Of a stretch of 64,000 nucleotides of DNA, positions 8,864 through 19,247 are shown piece after piece. The stretch's first letter is position 1. Each line of letters opens with the position of its first letter. The position numbers and the translations under genes are program-made. The notes under the pieces are model-generated. The model was not told the DNA's origin and did not search any database. It was given only the letters and a program-made list of their open reading frames with translations. Source of the stretch: Bog-532 sp963824545 (GTDB lineage: Bacteria; Actinomycetota; Actinomycetes; Streptosporangiales; Streptosporangiaceae); assembly GCA_963824545.1 (NCBI GenBank), contig CAWGPP010000004.1:25341-89340 (forward strand), written 5' to 3'.

Positions 8864-10125
8864 GCGTGGGACGACCCGGCACCAGCTACCGGGTGGGAGC
8901 GGGCGGCTACGGCGGTGCGGGCGGCCCCCGGGCCGGCTCGTTCCGTACCCGGCCGCGGTCGCTGGTGACCCGGGTGACGTCACGGGACTCCTTCCTGCGC
9001 CACGTGGACTGGGCCCTGATCGCGGCGGTCCTCGCGCTGTGCGTGCTGGGGGTCCTGCTCGTCTGGTCGGCCACCGAGCCCACCCTGGCCCAGAGCGGCG
9101 CCAGCACCCGGAGCTACCTGGACAAGCAGGCGATCTACGTGGTGCTCGGGCTGGTCCTCATGGGCGCGGTCAGCCTCGTCGACTACCGCCAGCTCCGGGT
9201 CTTCGCGCCCGTCATCTACGGCGTGGCCGTTCTCGGCCTGCTGGTGGTCCTCACCCCGCTCGGCGCGACCGTCAACGGCGCCGCCGGGTGGATCGACCTG
9301 CCCGGCGGCTTCCAGATCGAGCCGTCCGAGTACGCCAAGATCGCGCTCATCCTGCTGACCGCGATGCTGTTCAGCGAGTTGCGCGAGGGGGCACGCGACC
9401 CGGCCGCCGGGCGGCAGGACCCGCGGCTGCGCGACGTCGGCATCGTGATCGCGTGCGGGCTGCCGCTGATCGTCCTGGTCATTATGGAGCCGGCCCTCGG
9501 CATCTCGATGGTCCTCGTGGTGGTGCTGGCCGGATTGATCCTGCTGTCTGGCATCCGGCTGCGCTGGGTCGTCACCCTGGCCGCGGTCGCCGCCGCCGGG
9601 GTGGGCGCGGTGCTCAGCCTGCACCTGCTGAAGGGGTACCAGCTCACCCGCCTGACCGGGTTCCTGCATCCGTCGTCCAACGCGGCAGGCTCCGGCTACA
9701 ACGGGATCCAGGCCAAGATCGCGATCGGTTCCGGCGGCATGTTCGGCCAGGGGCTGTTCCACGGGCAGTCGGTGGCCGGGAGCTACGTCCCGGCGCAGAG
9801 CACCGACTTCATCTTCACCGTGGCCGGCCAGGAACTCGGGTTCGTCGGCGCCATCATCATCGTCGCGCTGCTCGGGGTGGTGGTGGTCCGCGCGCTGCGC
9901 ATCGCCAGCCGCGCCGATGACCAGTTCGGCATGCTGGTCGCCGCGGGCGTGGCGATCTGGTTCCTGTTCCAGTCGTTCGTCAACATCGGCATGACCATCG
10001 GGATCATGCCCATCACCGGCCTGCCGCTGCCGTTCATCTCCTACGGCGGCTCCGCCATCTTCGCCGACATGATTGCCGTCGGCCTCCTCCTGTCCATCCA
10101 CCGCAAACGCCAGGTCTTCGAGTAA
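8860..10125 (+). CDS. rodA: Peptidoglycan glycosyltransferase RodA (SEDS family)
   Basis: Polytopic SEDS glycosyltransferase that polymerises lipid II and works as a complex with PBP2. The 421-residue protein has a 45-residue Gly/Arg-rich cytoplasmic N-terminus and then about ten transmembrane helices. Family signatures are GFQIEPSEYAKIALIL, GSGGMFGQGLF, QSTDFIFTVAGQELGFVG and the C-terminal TGLPLPFISYGGSAI. ATG 8860 overlaps the mrdA TGA as ATGA. Being adjacent to mreBCD and mrdA identifies it as RodA rather than FtsW. Confidence 0.95.
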   Translation: MSVGRPGTSYRVGAGGYGGAGGPRAGSFRTRPRSLVTRVTSRDSFLRHVDWALIAAVLALCVLGVLLVWSATEPTLAQSGASTRSYLDKQAIYVVLGLVLMGAVSLVDYRQLRVFAPVIYGVAVLGLLVVLTPLGATVNGAAGWIDLPGGFQIEPSEYAKIALILLTAMLFSELREGARDPAAGRQDPRLRDVGIVIACGLPLIVLVIMEPALGISMVLVVVLAGLILLSGIRLRWVVTLAAVAAAGVGAVLSLHLLKGYQLTRLTGFLHPSSNAAGSGYNGIQAKIAIGSGGMFGQGLFHGQSVAGSYVPAQSTDFIFTVAGQELGFVGAIIIVALLGVVVVRALRIASRADDQFGMLVAAGVAIWFLFQSFVNIGMTIGIMPITGLPLPFISYGGSAIFADMIAVGLLLSIHRKRQVFE

Positions 10126-10145
10126 CAACGGCTGTGCGCAATAGG

Positions 10146-10151
10146 TAGGCT
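10146..10151 (+). promoter_or_regulatory. -10 hexamer TAGGCT for a leaderless radical SAM gene
   Basis: TAGGCT lies exactly 6 bases before the ATG at 10158 and no ribosome site precedes that ATG. With transcription starting about 6-7 bases after a -10 element, the mRNA would begin at or next to the start codon. A weak -35 match (TAACAA, 10123-10128) sits 17 bases upstream of the hexamer. Confidence 0.5.
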
Positions 10152-10157
10152 GGTCCA

Positions 10158-12116
<1,959 letters not shown>

Positions 12117-12117
12117 C

Positions 12118-12912
12118 ATGACCGCGTCCCCCGCCCGCACCGGGCCCAAGGCCCGCCACGGAGCCCGTCCCATGCCCGGTGGCCAGCCGCCCGCGGCTGC
12201 GGTGCAGCATCTCCTGGTCACCTACGCCAAGCGGGGGCGGATGCGCTTCGCCAGCCACCGTGACGTGGGCCGTGCCTTCGAGCGCGCGGTGCGCGCGGCC
12301 AGGCTCCCGATGGCGTGGTCAGCCGGGTTCAGCCCGCACCCCAAGATCTCCTACGCCAGCGGGACCCAGACCGGGGTCGCCAGCGAAGCCGAATACCTCA
12401 CGCTCGCGCTCACCGCGGCGCATGACCCGGCCCGGCTGCGCGCGGCACTGGACACGGCGCTGCCGGACGGGATAGACGTAATCGAAGTCAGAGAGGATTC
12501 CGGCGGCGCGCTGAACAGCCGCCTGACGGTGTTGGAGTGGCTGGTGGAACTGCCCGGAATCGCACCGGATGCCGCCGCGGCGGCGGCCCGGCAGTTCCTG
12601 GCGGCCACCGAGGCGCAGGTCGAACGGACCACAAAGAACGGCACGCGGCGGCTGGACGCCCGGGCCGCCGTGCTGACGATGGAGGCCGGCCCGCGTGCCT
12701 TCGGTGACTACTCTGATGCGTGTGCAATAATCCGAATGGTTGTTCGCCATACGGAGCCTGCCGTGCGGCCCGAGGACGTCCTGACCGCGCTGCGTCAGAT
12801 CGCTGGCCTGGCGCCCGCGTCGTCGCCGGCCGTGACAAGGGTGGCCCAGGGCGTGCTCGGAGACGACGGATTGACGGGGCCTGCGGCGCCCGAACAGATG
12901 GACGTGCCATGA
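12118..12912 (+). CDS. TIGR03936/DUF2344 protein, partner of the radical SAM gene
   Basis: A 264-residue cytoplasmic protein of the DUF2344 family, which in many actinobacteria and clostridia is adjacent or fused to the TIGR03960 radical SAM protein and is assumed to act with it. The family block VTYAKRGRMRFASHRDVGRAFERA (read in two halves around residues 38-61) and the segment GFSPHPKISYASG are clear. The C-terminal third is less conserved. ATG 12118 lies one base past the upstream stop; a second in-frame ATG at 12172 just before the conserved block is an alternative start. Confidence 0.88.
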   Translation: MTASPARTGPKARHGARPMPGGQPPAAAVQHLLVTYAKRGRMRFASHRDVGRAFERAVRAARLPMAWSAGFSPHPKISYASGTQTGVASEAEYLTLALTAAHDPARLRAALDTALPDGIDVIEVREDSGGALNSRLTVLEWLVELPGIAPDAAAAAARQFLAATEAQVERTTKNGTRRLDARAAVLTMEAGPRAFGDYSDACAIIRMVVRHTEPAVRPEDVLTALRQIAGLAPASSPAVTRVAQGVLGDDGLTGPAAPEQMDVP

Positions 12913-13185
12913 GGGCGCCGATGCGCCCCATGGGCTGCGGACCCGTGCCGTACGGCGGCACGCAGGTCCGCTTTTCCGCGAGGCGGCCCGGCCGCTCTGC
13001 GGCTGCGCGGCCCGCGGGACAGTCTTCGCGATCCCGCGCAGAACTGAGACAGGTAACGAACCTGGGCGCCGTAGCCGCCGTAGTGGCCGGCTCCGTCCAG
13101 GTGAATGGACACGATATGCTCCCGCGCGGCGCGCAGGACCCCTCGTGGGCACGCGCGCCCGGGAGCTTGACGGGAGATTGCCCGG

Positions 13186-14253
13186 ATGCTCGAGAACGAG
13201 CCGAACGACAGAGAATTTGATGATGGGGCGGGTGGATCAGACAACGGCGCGATAAGCGCCGGGACTGGCCGGCGTGGCGTCGCAAGCCGCCCGGCCGGCC
13301 CGCCGGATCCGGTGACACCGGAACGTGCCGCGCCCGCCGCGGCCGCCGCCCCGGCGGTTACTGACCCCGGCGCGTCCGCGGTGGCCGTGCCGGCGATTTC
13401 CTTCCAGCCGCCGCAGGTCCTGTTCCAGCCCCCGCCGGCGACGGCGCCGGCGACTGCGCCTGCCCAGGCCTCCGATGGCCCGGAACCGGACGCCGACGAC
13501 GACGCCACCCGGCGCGCCGGGACACGCCGCCGGAGCAGCAGCCGGAGCAGGCAGGCGGCCGACGACGGCACCCCGGCGCGGCCGGCCAACGGCGGGCGCC
13601 GTGCGGGCGGTCGGCCGGGTGCCGGCGACCAGGCCGACGCGCCCGCCCCGGCCAGCCAGGCCGTGGATGCCCCGGCCGGCAGCACCGAGCCGGATGCGGC
13701 GCCTGGCGCGGACGATGAGGGCGACGACGGCCCCGATGACGGTCAGGCGGGCCGCCGGCGGCGTCGCCGCGGCGGCCGCAGCCGGACCCGGGCCCGGGGG
13801 GCCGACGACACCGACGCAGCCGACGGGGACTCGTCCGGCGACCTCGCGGGCACGGACGCCGACGCGGACGACGACGGCGACGACGGCGACGAGGAATCCG
13901 GTGGCGCGCCGGGCCGCCGGCGCCGGCGCAAGCGGCGCCGCGGTTCCGCCGCCGATGCCGAGCGCCCGGGGTCCGAGGACGACCCGCCGGACACCGTGGT
14001 GCACGTCCGGGAGCCCCGCACGGGCGTCAGCCAGGACGACGTTCGTTCGGTCAAGGGGTCGACCAGGCTGGAGGCCAAGCGGCAGCGCCGTCGCGAAGGC
14101 CGTGAGTCCGGCCTGCGCCGGCCCCGGTCGTCACCGAAGCCGAGTTCCTGGCCCGGCGCGAGGCGGTCGAGCGGACCATGGTCGTGCGCCAGCGCGGCGA
14201 CCGGACCCAGATCGCCGTCCTCGAAGACGGAATCCTGGTCGAGCACTACGTGA
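13186..14253 (+). CDS. rne: RNase E/G, disordered N-terminal extension (gene continues after a frameshift)
   Basis: The first roughly 310 codons of the RNase E/G gene. The product is low complexity: Pro/Ala-rich, then alternating acidic (DDEGDDGPDD, DADADDDGDDGDEE) and Arg-rich blocks (RRRRRGGRSRTR, RRRRKRRR), as is usual for actinobacterial RNase E, where such regions bind RNA and partner proteins. At RLEAKRQRRREGRES the sequence still matches the family linker, but from about nt 14122 the frame turns into nonsense (SSPKPSSWPGARRS) while the correct continuation, VVTEAEFLARREAVERT, is read one frame over. A fifth C in the CCCC run at 14122-14125 would restore one frame. ATG 13186 follows the ribosome site GGGAGA. 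Confidence 0.8.
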   Translation: MLENEPNDREFDDGAGGSDNGAISAGTGRRGVASRPAGPPDPVTPERAAPAAAAAPAVTDPGASAVAVPAISFQPPQVLFQPPPATAPATAPAQASDGPEPDADDDATRRAGTRRRSSSRSRQAADDGTPARPANGGRRAGGRPGAGDQADAPAPASQAVDAPAGSTEPDAAPGADDEGDDGPDDGQAGRRRRRRGGRSRTRARGADDTDAADGDSSGDLAGTDADADDDGDDGDEESGGAPGRRRRRKRRRGSAADAERPGSEDDPPDTVVHVREPRTGVSQDDVRSVKGSTRLEAKRQRRREGRESGLRRPRSSPKPSSWPGARRSSGPWSCASAATGPRSPSSKTESWSSTT

Positions 14254-15812
14254 ACCGCGCGAGCCACCAGTCCTACGTCGGCAACGTCTACCTCGGCAAG
14301 GTGCAGAACGTGCTGCCCTCGATGGAGGCGGCGTTCGTCGACATCGGCAAGGGCCGCAACGCCGTGCTGTACGCGGGCGAGGTGAACTTCGACGCGAGCG
14401 GGCTCGAAGGGCAGTCGAAGCGGATCGAATCCGCGCTGAAGTCCGGGCAGTCCGTCCTGGTCCAGGTGACCAAGGACCCGGTGGGGCACAAGGGGGCCCG
14501 GCTGACCAGCCAGGTGAGCCTGCCCGGCCGTTACCTGGTGTACGTGCCGAACGCGTCGATGACCGGCATCAGCCGCAAGCTCCCTGACACCGAGCGGACC
14601 CGGCTGAAGAAGATCCTCAAGAAGGTCATGCCGGAGGACGCCGGCGTCATTGTCCGCACCGCCGCCGAGGGCGCGACCGAGGACGAACTGGACCGCGATG
14701 TGGCCCGGCTCGCCGCCCAGTGGGAGAACATCGAGCGCAAGGCCCAGACGGCCAGCGCGCCGGAACTGCTCTACGGTGAGCCGGACCTGACCGTCCGGGT
14801 CATCCGGGACGTGTTCAACGAGGACTTCGGCCAGCTCATCGTGTCCGGTGAGGACGCCTGGTCCGAGGTTGACGAGTACGTCCGCTACGTCGCGCCGCAC
14901 CTGGCCGGCCGGCTCAGCCGCTGGGACGGCAGCGCTGGCCGGGACGCCTTCGCCGACTACCGCATCGACGAGCAGCTGACCAAGGCCATGGAACGCAAGG
15001 TGTGGCTGCCCAGCGGCGGTTCGCTGGTCATCGACCGCACCGAGGCGATGACCGTCGTCGACGTGAACACCGGCAAGTTCACCGGCCAGGGCGGGAACCT
15101 GGAGGAGACGGTCACCCGGAACAATCTGGAGGCGGCCGAGGAGATCGTCCGCCAGCTCCGGCTGCGCGATGTGGGCGGCATCGTCGTCATCGACTTCATC
15201 GACATGGTGCTGGAGAGCAACCGCGAACTGGTGCTCCGCCGGCTGCTGGAATGCCTGGCCCGGGACCGGACCAAGCACCAGGTCGCCGAGGTGACGTCGC
15301 TGGGCCTGGTCCAGATGACCCGCAAGCGGGTCGGGGCCGGCCTGCTCGAGGCGTTCTCGACACCCTGTGAATGCTGCAACGGCCGTGGCGTGCACGTGTC
15401 CCTGGACCTGGCTGACCTCGGCCAGCCCGGGCAGGGCTGCCAGCAGGCCACCCCGGCCGGTGGCCACAGCCGTGGCGGCGGCCGCAGCGGGGACAAGCCG
15501 AACGGCGCCAGCGCCAGCGGCGGAAGCGGGAGCGGCCGACGGGGCCGCGGCGGTGAGGGCCGCCGGCGCGGTGGCCAGGCTGCCGCCCCAGCCGCCGACA
15601 CACCCGCCGGCACGGCCGCCGACCCGGAGCCGCCCGCCAGCCCGGAGCCGCCCCTCAGCCCGGAGGCGGCGATCAGCCCGGAGGCGGCCAACCCCAACGG
15701 CGCCGTCCCCGAGCCGCCGCAGGCCGCCGAGTCCCAGGTCGCGGAGCCGCACGTTCCGGAGCCGGTGGCACCGGGGCAGGCCGAGGCGACCGGCCCGGAG
15801 CCGGCCTCATGA
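14178..15812 (+). CDS. rne: RNase E/G, catalytic part (downstream of the frameshift)
   Basis: Endoribonuclease of mRNA decay and rRNA/tRNA processing. This frame holds the S1 domain (SYVGNVYLGKVQNVLPSMEAAFVDIG, read in parts), the 5'-sensor and RNase H-like regions and the DNase I-like active site with VVDVNTGKF and VVIDFIDM, where the metal-binding aspartates lie. The Zn-link appears as PCECCNGRG (about nt 15363-15389). The frame is also open upstream of ATG 14178 and encodes the family linker from about nt 14127, so the real protein almost certainly begins at 13186. A Pro/Glu-rich C-terminal tail follows the catalytic domain. As RNase E is normally indispensable, a sequencing or assembly error is more likely than gene loss. 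Confidence 0.9.
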   Translation: MVVRQRGDRTQIAVLEDGILVEHYVNRASHQSYVGNVYLGKVQNVLPSMEAAFVDIGKGRNAVLYAGEVNFDASGLEGQSKRIESALKSGQSVLVQVTKDPVGHKGARLTSQVSLPGRYLVYVPNASMTGISRKLPDTERTRLKKILKKVMPEDAGVIVRTAAEGATEDELDRDVARLAAQWENIERKAQTASAPELLYGEPDLTVRVIRDVFNEDFGQLIVSGEDAWSEVDEYVRYVAPHLAGRLSRWDGSAGRDAFADYRIDEQLTKAMERKVWLPSGGSLVIDRTEAMTVVDVNTGKFTGQGGNLEETVTRNNLEAAEEIVRQLRLRDVGGIVVIDFIDMVLESNRELVLRRLLECLARDRTKHQVAEVTSLGLVQMTRKRVGAGLLEAFSTPCECCNGRGVHVSLDLADLGQPGQGCQQATPAGGHSRGGGRSGDKPNGASASGGSGSGRRGRGGEGRRRGGQAAAPAADTPAGTAADPEPPASPEPPLSPEAAISPEAANPNGAVPEPPQAAESQVAEPHVPEPVAPGQAEATGPEPAS

Positions 15813-15832
15813 CCGGCGGTTCTGCCGTGAGT

Positions 15833-15862
15833 TTCTGCGTACCGCGGAAGCTCTGGTAACCT
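15833..15862 (+). promoter_or_regulatory. Possible promoter of rplU-rpmA
   Basis: TTCTGC (15833-15838) and TAACCT (15857-15862) are 18 bases apart in the 187-base gap before rplU. About 130 bases of leader would follow, including the palindrome CCCATATGGG (15887-15896) and the ribosome site AGGGAGAGAGAG. The -35 match is weak, so this is tentative. Confidence 0.35.
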
Positions 15863-15999
15863 TGGGTGTCGGCGCATGGGACGTGCCCATATGGGCCCCC
15901 GCAGCGCCGCCTTGGACATTCAGGCGAGCCCGTCGTTGCGACACCGGTCCCCGGACATAACCGGGCCGAGGGCACGCACGAGGGAGAGAGAGTTCTCGG

Positions 16000-16335
16000 G
16001 TGTACGCGATTGTGCGCTGCGGCGGCCGGCAGGAGAAAGTGTCGGTCGATGACGTCCTGAACGTCGACAAGCTTCCCGGCACCGTCGGCTCCAGCCTCAC
16101 GCTGCCGGCCGTCTTGGTGGTCGACGACAACAACGTGATCAGCGATCCCGCGAAGGTCAGCGGGTACCAGATCACCGCGGAGATCGTCGGCGACGCCGCC
16201 GGGCCGAAGATCAGCATGATCCATTACCGGAACAAGACCGGCTACCGGCGCCGTCTGGGCCACCGCCAGAAGTACACGCAGGTCCGGATTACCGGTATCG
16301 ACTCGTCGGCCAACACTGCGAAGGCGAAGAGCTGA
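16000..16335 (+). CDS. rplU: 50S ribosomal protein L21
   Basis: Large-subunit protein that binds 23S rRNA near L20. The 111-residue protein starts VYAIVRCGGRQEKV, close to the family's MYAIVRxGGxQYKV, and contains the signature YRNKTGYRRRLGHRQKYTQVRI (residues about 77-98). The start is GTG 16000 behind a purine-rich ribosome site (AGGGAGAGAGAG). The stop codon is one base before the rpmA ATG, so L21 and L27 are made from one message as in most bacteria. Confidence 0.97.
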   Translation: MYAIVRCGGRQEKVSVDDVLNVDKLPGTVGSSLTLPAVLVVDDNNVISDPAKVSGYQITAEIVGDAAGPKISMIHYRNKTGYRRRLGHRQKYTQVRITGIDSSANTAKAKS

Positions 16336-16336
16336 G

Positions 16337-16612
16337 ATGGCACACAAGAAGGGCGCTTCGTCCAGCCGGAACGGCCGCGACTCGAACGCTCAGCGGCTTG
16401 GCGTCAAGCGTTTCGGCGGGCAGCGCGTGAATGCGGGCGAGATTCTCGTCCGCCAGCGGGGCACGCACTTCCACCCCGGCATGGGCGTCGGCCGTGGCGG
16501 CGACGACACCCTCTTCGCCCTGACCGCGGGCACCGTCCAGTTCGGCTCACACCGTGGCCGCCGGGCCGTGAGCATCCTGCCGGAGGCCGGCGGTCAGCCG
16601 TCCGCGGATTGA
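16337..16612 (+). CDS. rpmA: 50S ribosomal protein L27
   Basis: Large-subunit protein whose N-terminal arm reaches the peptidyl transferase centre. The 91-residue product has the family start MAHKKGASSSRNGRDSNAQR and the block GTHFHPGMGVGRGGDDTLFA. There is no N-terminal extension of the firmicute cleavable type. It is directly downstream of rplU and is followed by a strong hairpin before obg. Confidence 0.97.
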   Translation: MAHKKGASSSRNGRDSNAQRLGVKRFGGQRVNAGEILVRQRGTHFHPGMGVGRGGDDTLFALTAGTVQFGSHRGRRAVSILPEAGGQPSAD

Positions 16613-16643
16613 GGTCCGCGCCCCCAGCTGTACCCAGACGTCG

Positions 16644-16669
16644 AGGCGGACCGGTTTCCCGGTCCGCCT
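16644..16669 (+). terminator. Hairpin terminator after rplU-rpmA
   Basis: A perfect 11-bp stem, AGGCGGACCGG (16644-16654) with CCGGTCCGCCT (16659-16669), closes a TTTC loop 32 bases after the rpmA stop. Only a short mixed pyrimidine run follows (TCGTCGTGTC), so it is an intrinsic-like terminator or processing stem without a full U tract. Obg, 40 bases downstream, has its own ribosome site and may be partly read through. Confidence 0.7.
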
Positions 16670-16708
16670 TCGTCGTGTCATGGCCTGCGCCAGGAAGGAG
16701 GAGACGTC

Positions 16709-18088
16709 GTGGCGGAGTTTGCTGACGAGGCACTGCTCAAGGTGAGCGGTGGCCACGGTGGCCACGGCTGCGCCTCCATCCGGCGCGAGAAGTTCAAGCC
16801 GCTCGGCGGCCCCGACGGCGGGAACGGCGGTCGCGGCGGCGACGTCATCCTCGAGGTCGACCCCGGCGTGGCCACACTGCTCGACTTCCACCGCCGCCCG
16901 GTCCGGCGCGGCGGCAACGGCCGGTCCGGCGAGGGCTCCAACCGCAGCGGCGCCGAAGGCGGCGACCTCGTTATCCACGTCCCCGACGGCACCGTGGTCA
17001 AGACCCCGGGAGGCGGCGTGCTGGCCGACCTGATGGGCGCCGGGACGCAGTTCGTCGCGGCGGGTGGCGGCAAGGGTGGCCTGGGGAACGCCGCGCTTGC
17101 CTCACCGCGGCGCAAGGCCCCCGGGTTCGCGCTCAAGGGCGAGCCGGGGGAGGAGCGCGAGCTTGTCCTCGAGCTGAAGAGCATCGCCGACATCGGCCTG
17201 GTGGGCTTCCCCAGCGCCGGCAAGTCGTCCCTGATCGCCGCGATGTCGGCCGCACGCCCCAAGATCGCCGACTACCCGTTCACCACGCTGATCCCGAACC
17301 TCGGCGTCGCCGAGGCCGGGGACGTCCAGTTCGTCATCGCCGACGTGCCCGGCCTGATCCCCGGCGCCAGCCTCGGCAAGGGCCTGGGGCTGGAGTTCCT
17401 CCGGCACATCGAGCGCTGCGCGGCCCTGGTGCACGTCATCGACTGCGCCACAGAAGAGCCCGGCCGCGACCCCCTCACCGACCTCGACGTGATCGAGGCG
17501 GAACTGGCCGCGTACGCCGACGTGACCGGCGCCGACCTCGCCAGCCGGCCCCGGCTGGTCGCGCTGAACAAGGTCGACGTGCCCGCCGCCCGTGACCTTG
17601 CCGAACTGACGAGGGACATGCTCGCTGCCCGCGGCCTCCAGGTCTTCGAGGTCTCCGCCGCCACCCGCGAGGGGCTGCGGGAACTCGGCTTCGCCATGGC
17701 CGCCCTGGTCGCCGCGGCCCGCGCCGCCGCGCCGGAACCGCAGCCCGTCCGCCGGGTCATCCGGCCCGAGCCCGTCGCCGGCCCGGACTTCGAGATCCTC
17801 CGCAGCCCGGACGGCGCATACCTGATCAAGGGCGAGAAGCCGCGCCGCTGGGTGCTGCAGACCGACTTCGCCAACGACGAGGCCGTCGGTTTCCTCGCCG
17901 ACCGGCTCGCCCGCCTGGGCGTGGAGGACGCGCTGGCCGGGGCGGGCGCCGAGCCGGGGGACGAGATCCTGATCGGCGACCCGGCCGATCCCGTGGTGTT
18001 CGACTGGGACCCCACCGTCCCGATGGGGTCCGGGCCGGTGCGCGCCGGCCGTGGCCCGCGCGGTACCGACCGCCGGCTGCCCGGATGA
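16709..18088 (+). CDS. obg: Obg GTPase (ribosome assembly, stress, sporulation control)
   Basis: Essential ribosome-associated GTPase. The 459-residue protein has the Gly-rich Obg fold (GGHGGHGCASIRREKF, GGPDGGNGGRGGDV), the G domain with G1 GFPSAGKSSL (about residue 166), switch II DVPGLIPGAS and the NKVD specificity motif, and a C-terminal OCT domain with WVLQTDFANDEAVGFLADRL. GTG 16709 is preceded by AGGAAGGAGGA. The stop overlaps the proB ATG by four bases (ATGA). Confidence 0.96.
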   Translation: MAEFADEALLKVSGGHGGHGCASIRREKFKPLGGPDGGNGGRGGDVILEVDPGVATLLDFHRRPVRRGGNGRSGEGSNRSGAEGGDLVIHVPDGTVVKTPGGGVLADLMGAGTQFVAAGGGKGGLGNAALASPRRKAPGFALKGEPGEERELVLELKSIADIGLVGFPSAGKSSLIAAMSAARPKIADYPFTTLIPNLGVAEAGDVQFVIADVPGLIPGASLGKGLGLEFLRHIERCAALVHVIDCATEEPGRDPLTDLDVIEAELAAYADVTGADLASRPRLVALNKVDVPAARDLAELTRDMLAARGLQVFEVSAATREGLRELGFAMAALVAAARAAAPEPQPVRRVIRPEPVAGPDFEILRSPDGAYLIKGEKPRRWVLQTDFANDEAVGFLADRLARLGVEDALAGAGAEPGDEILIGDPADPVVFDWDPTVPMGSGPVRAGRGPRGTDRRLPG

Positions 18089-19242
18089 CGCGGCCTGCGC
18101 GCGCCGACATCGCGGCGGCGCGCAGGATCGTGGTCAAGGTTGGTTCCTCCTCGCTGACGACGGCTGACGGCGGCATCGATGGTGACCGTATTGCCGCACT
18201 GGCGGATGCGATAGCGGAACGGGCCGCTGCGAGGGCTCACCTGATCCTGGTGTCCTCCGGCGCTATCGCCGCCGGAATCGCCCCGCTGGGCCTGCCTGGC
18301 CGGCCGCGCGACCTGGCCACCCAGCAGGCCGCCGCGAGCGTGGGGCAGGGGCTGCTCATCGCCCGGTACGCGGCGGCGTTCGCCCGGCACGGCGTGCGCA
18401 CCGGCCAGGTGCTGCTGTCCGCCGACGACCTGATGCGCCGCGCCCACTACCGGAACGCCCAGCGCACCCTGGACCGGCTGCTCGACCTTGGCGTGCTGCC
18501 AATCGTTAATGAGAACGACACGGTCGCGACCGACGAGATCCGGTTCGGCGACAACGACCGGCTGGCCGCGCTGGTCGCCCACGTTACCCGGGCCGGGGCG
18601 CTCATCCTGCTGTCCGACGTGGACGGCCTGTACGACAACGACCCCCGCCGCGACGGGGCCAAGCGGATCACCGAGGTGCGCGGCCCGGCCGACCTGGATG
18701 GCGTCCGTATCGGCGGCAGCCACGGGCCCGGCACCGGCGGGATGACCACCAAGGTCGATTCGGCCCTGATCGCCACCGGGGCCGGCATCCCGGCCGTGGT
18801 GGCCAGCGCGGCCGAGGCCGGTGCCGCGCTGTCCGGCGCGGCGGTCGGCACCTATTTCGCGGCCACCGGGCGCCGGCCGCGCACTCGGCTGCTCTGGCTT
18901 GCGCACGCCGCCGCGGCCCGCGGCCAGCTACGGCTGGACCAGGGCGCCGTCGAAGCCGTCGTCGCCCGGCGCGCGTCTCTCCTGCCCGCCGGGATCACGG
19001 GGGTCGAGGGCACCTTCGACGCGGGCGACCCGGTGGACCTCACCGACGGCGACGGCACCGTCGTGGCCCGCGGCCTGGTCAACTACGACGCCGGCGAGAT
19101 CCCGGGGCTGATGGGCCGGTCCACCCGCTGGCTGGCCCGCGAGCGCGGCCAGGAATACGAGCGCGAGGTCGTGCACCGTGACGACATGGTCATCCTCGCG
19201 CCGCCGCCATCCCGGCGCGAGGCGCGCCACCGGGCCGGTTAG
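18085..19242 (+). CDS. proB: Glutamate 5-kinase
   Basis: First enzyme of proline synthesis: phosphorylates L-glutamate with ATP to glutamyl 5-phosphate and is usually feedback-inhibited by proline. The 385-residue protein has the amino-acid-kinase domain (IVVKVGSSSLTT, LVSSGAIAAG, VNENDTVATDEIRFGDNDRLAALVA, GTGGMTTKVDSA, each read in part) and a C-terminal PUA domain from about residue 280. It is coupled to obg by an ATGA overlap. The partner gene proA, which in Streptomyces and relatives follows proB, is not here; the next gene is an opposite-strand peptidase ending six bases away. Confidence 0.95.
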   Translation: MTRPARADIAAARRIVVKVGSSSLTTADGGIDGDRIAALADAIAERAAARAHLILVSSGAIAAGIAPLGLPGRPRDLATQQAAASVGQGLLIARYAAAFARHGVRTGQVLLSADDLMRRAHYRNAQRTLDRLLDLGVLPIVNENDTVATDEIRFGDNDRLAALVAHVTRAGALILLSDVDGLYDNDPRRDGAKRITEVRGPADLDGVRIGGSHGPGTGGMTTKVDSALIATGAGIPAVVASAAEAGAALSGAAVGTYFAATGRRPRTRLLWLAHAAAARGQLRLDQGAVEAVVARRASLLPAGITGVEGTFDAGDPVDLTDGDGTVVARGLVNYDAGEIPGLMGRSTRWLARERGQEYEREVVHRDDMVILAPPPSRREARHRAG

Positions 19243-19247
19243 GGCAG

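Noticed and set aside
15812..15999. L21 leader-type autoregulatory RNA before rplU
   Set aside because: The gap has a palindrome CCCATATGGG and a purine-rich ribosome site, but I could not draw a conserved leader structure; only a tentative promoter is listed.
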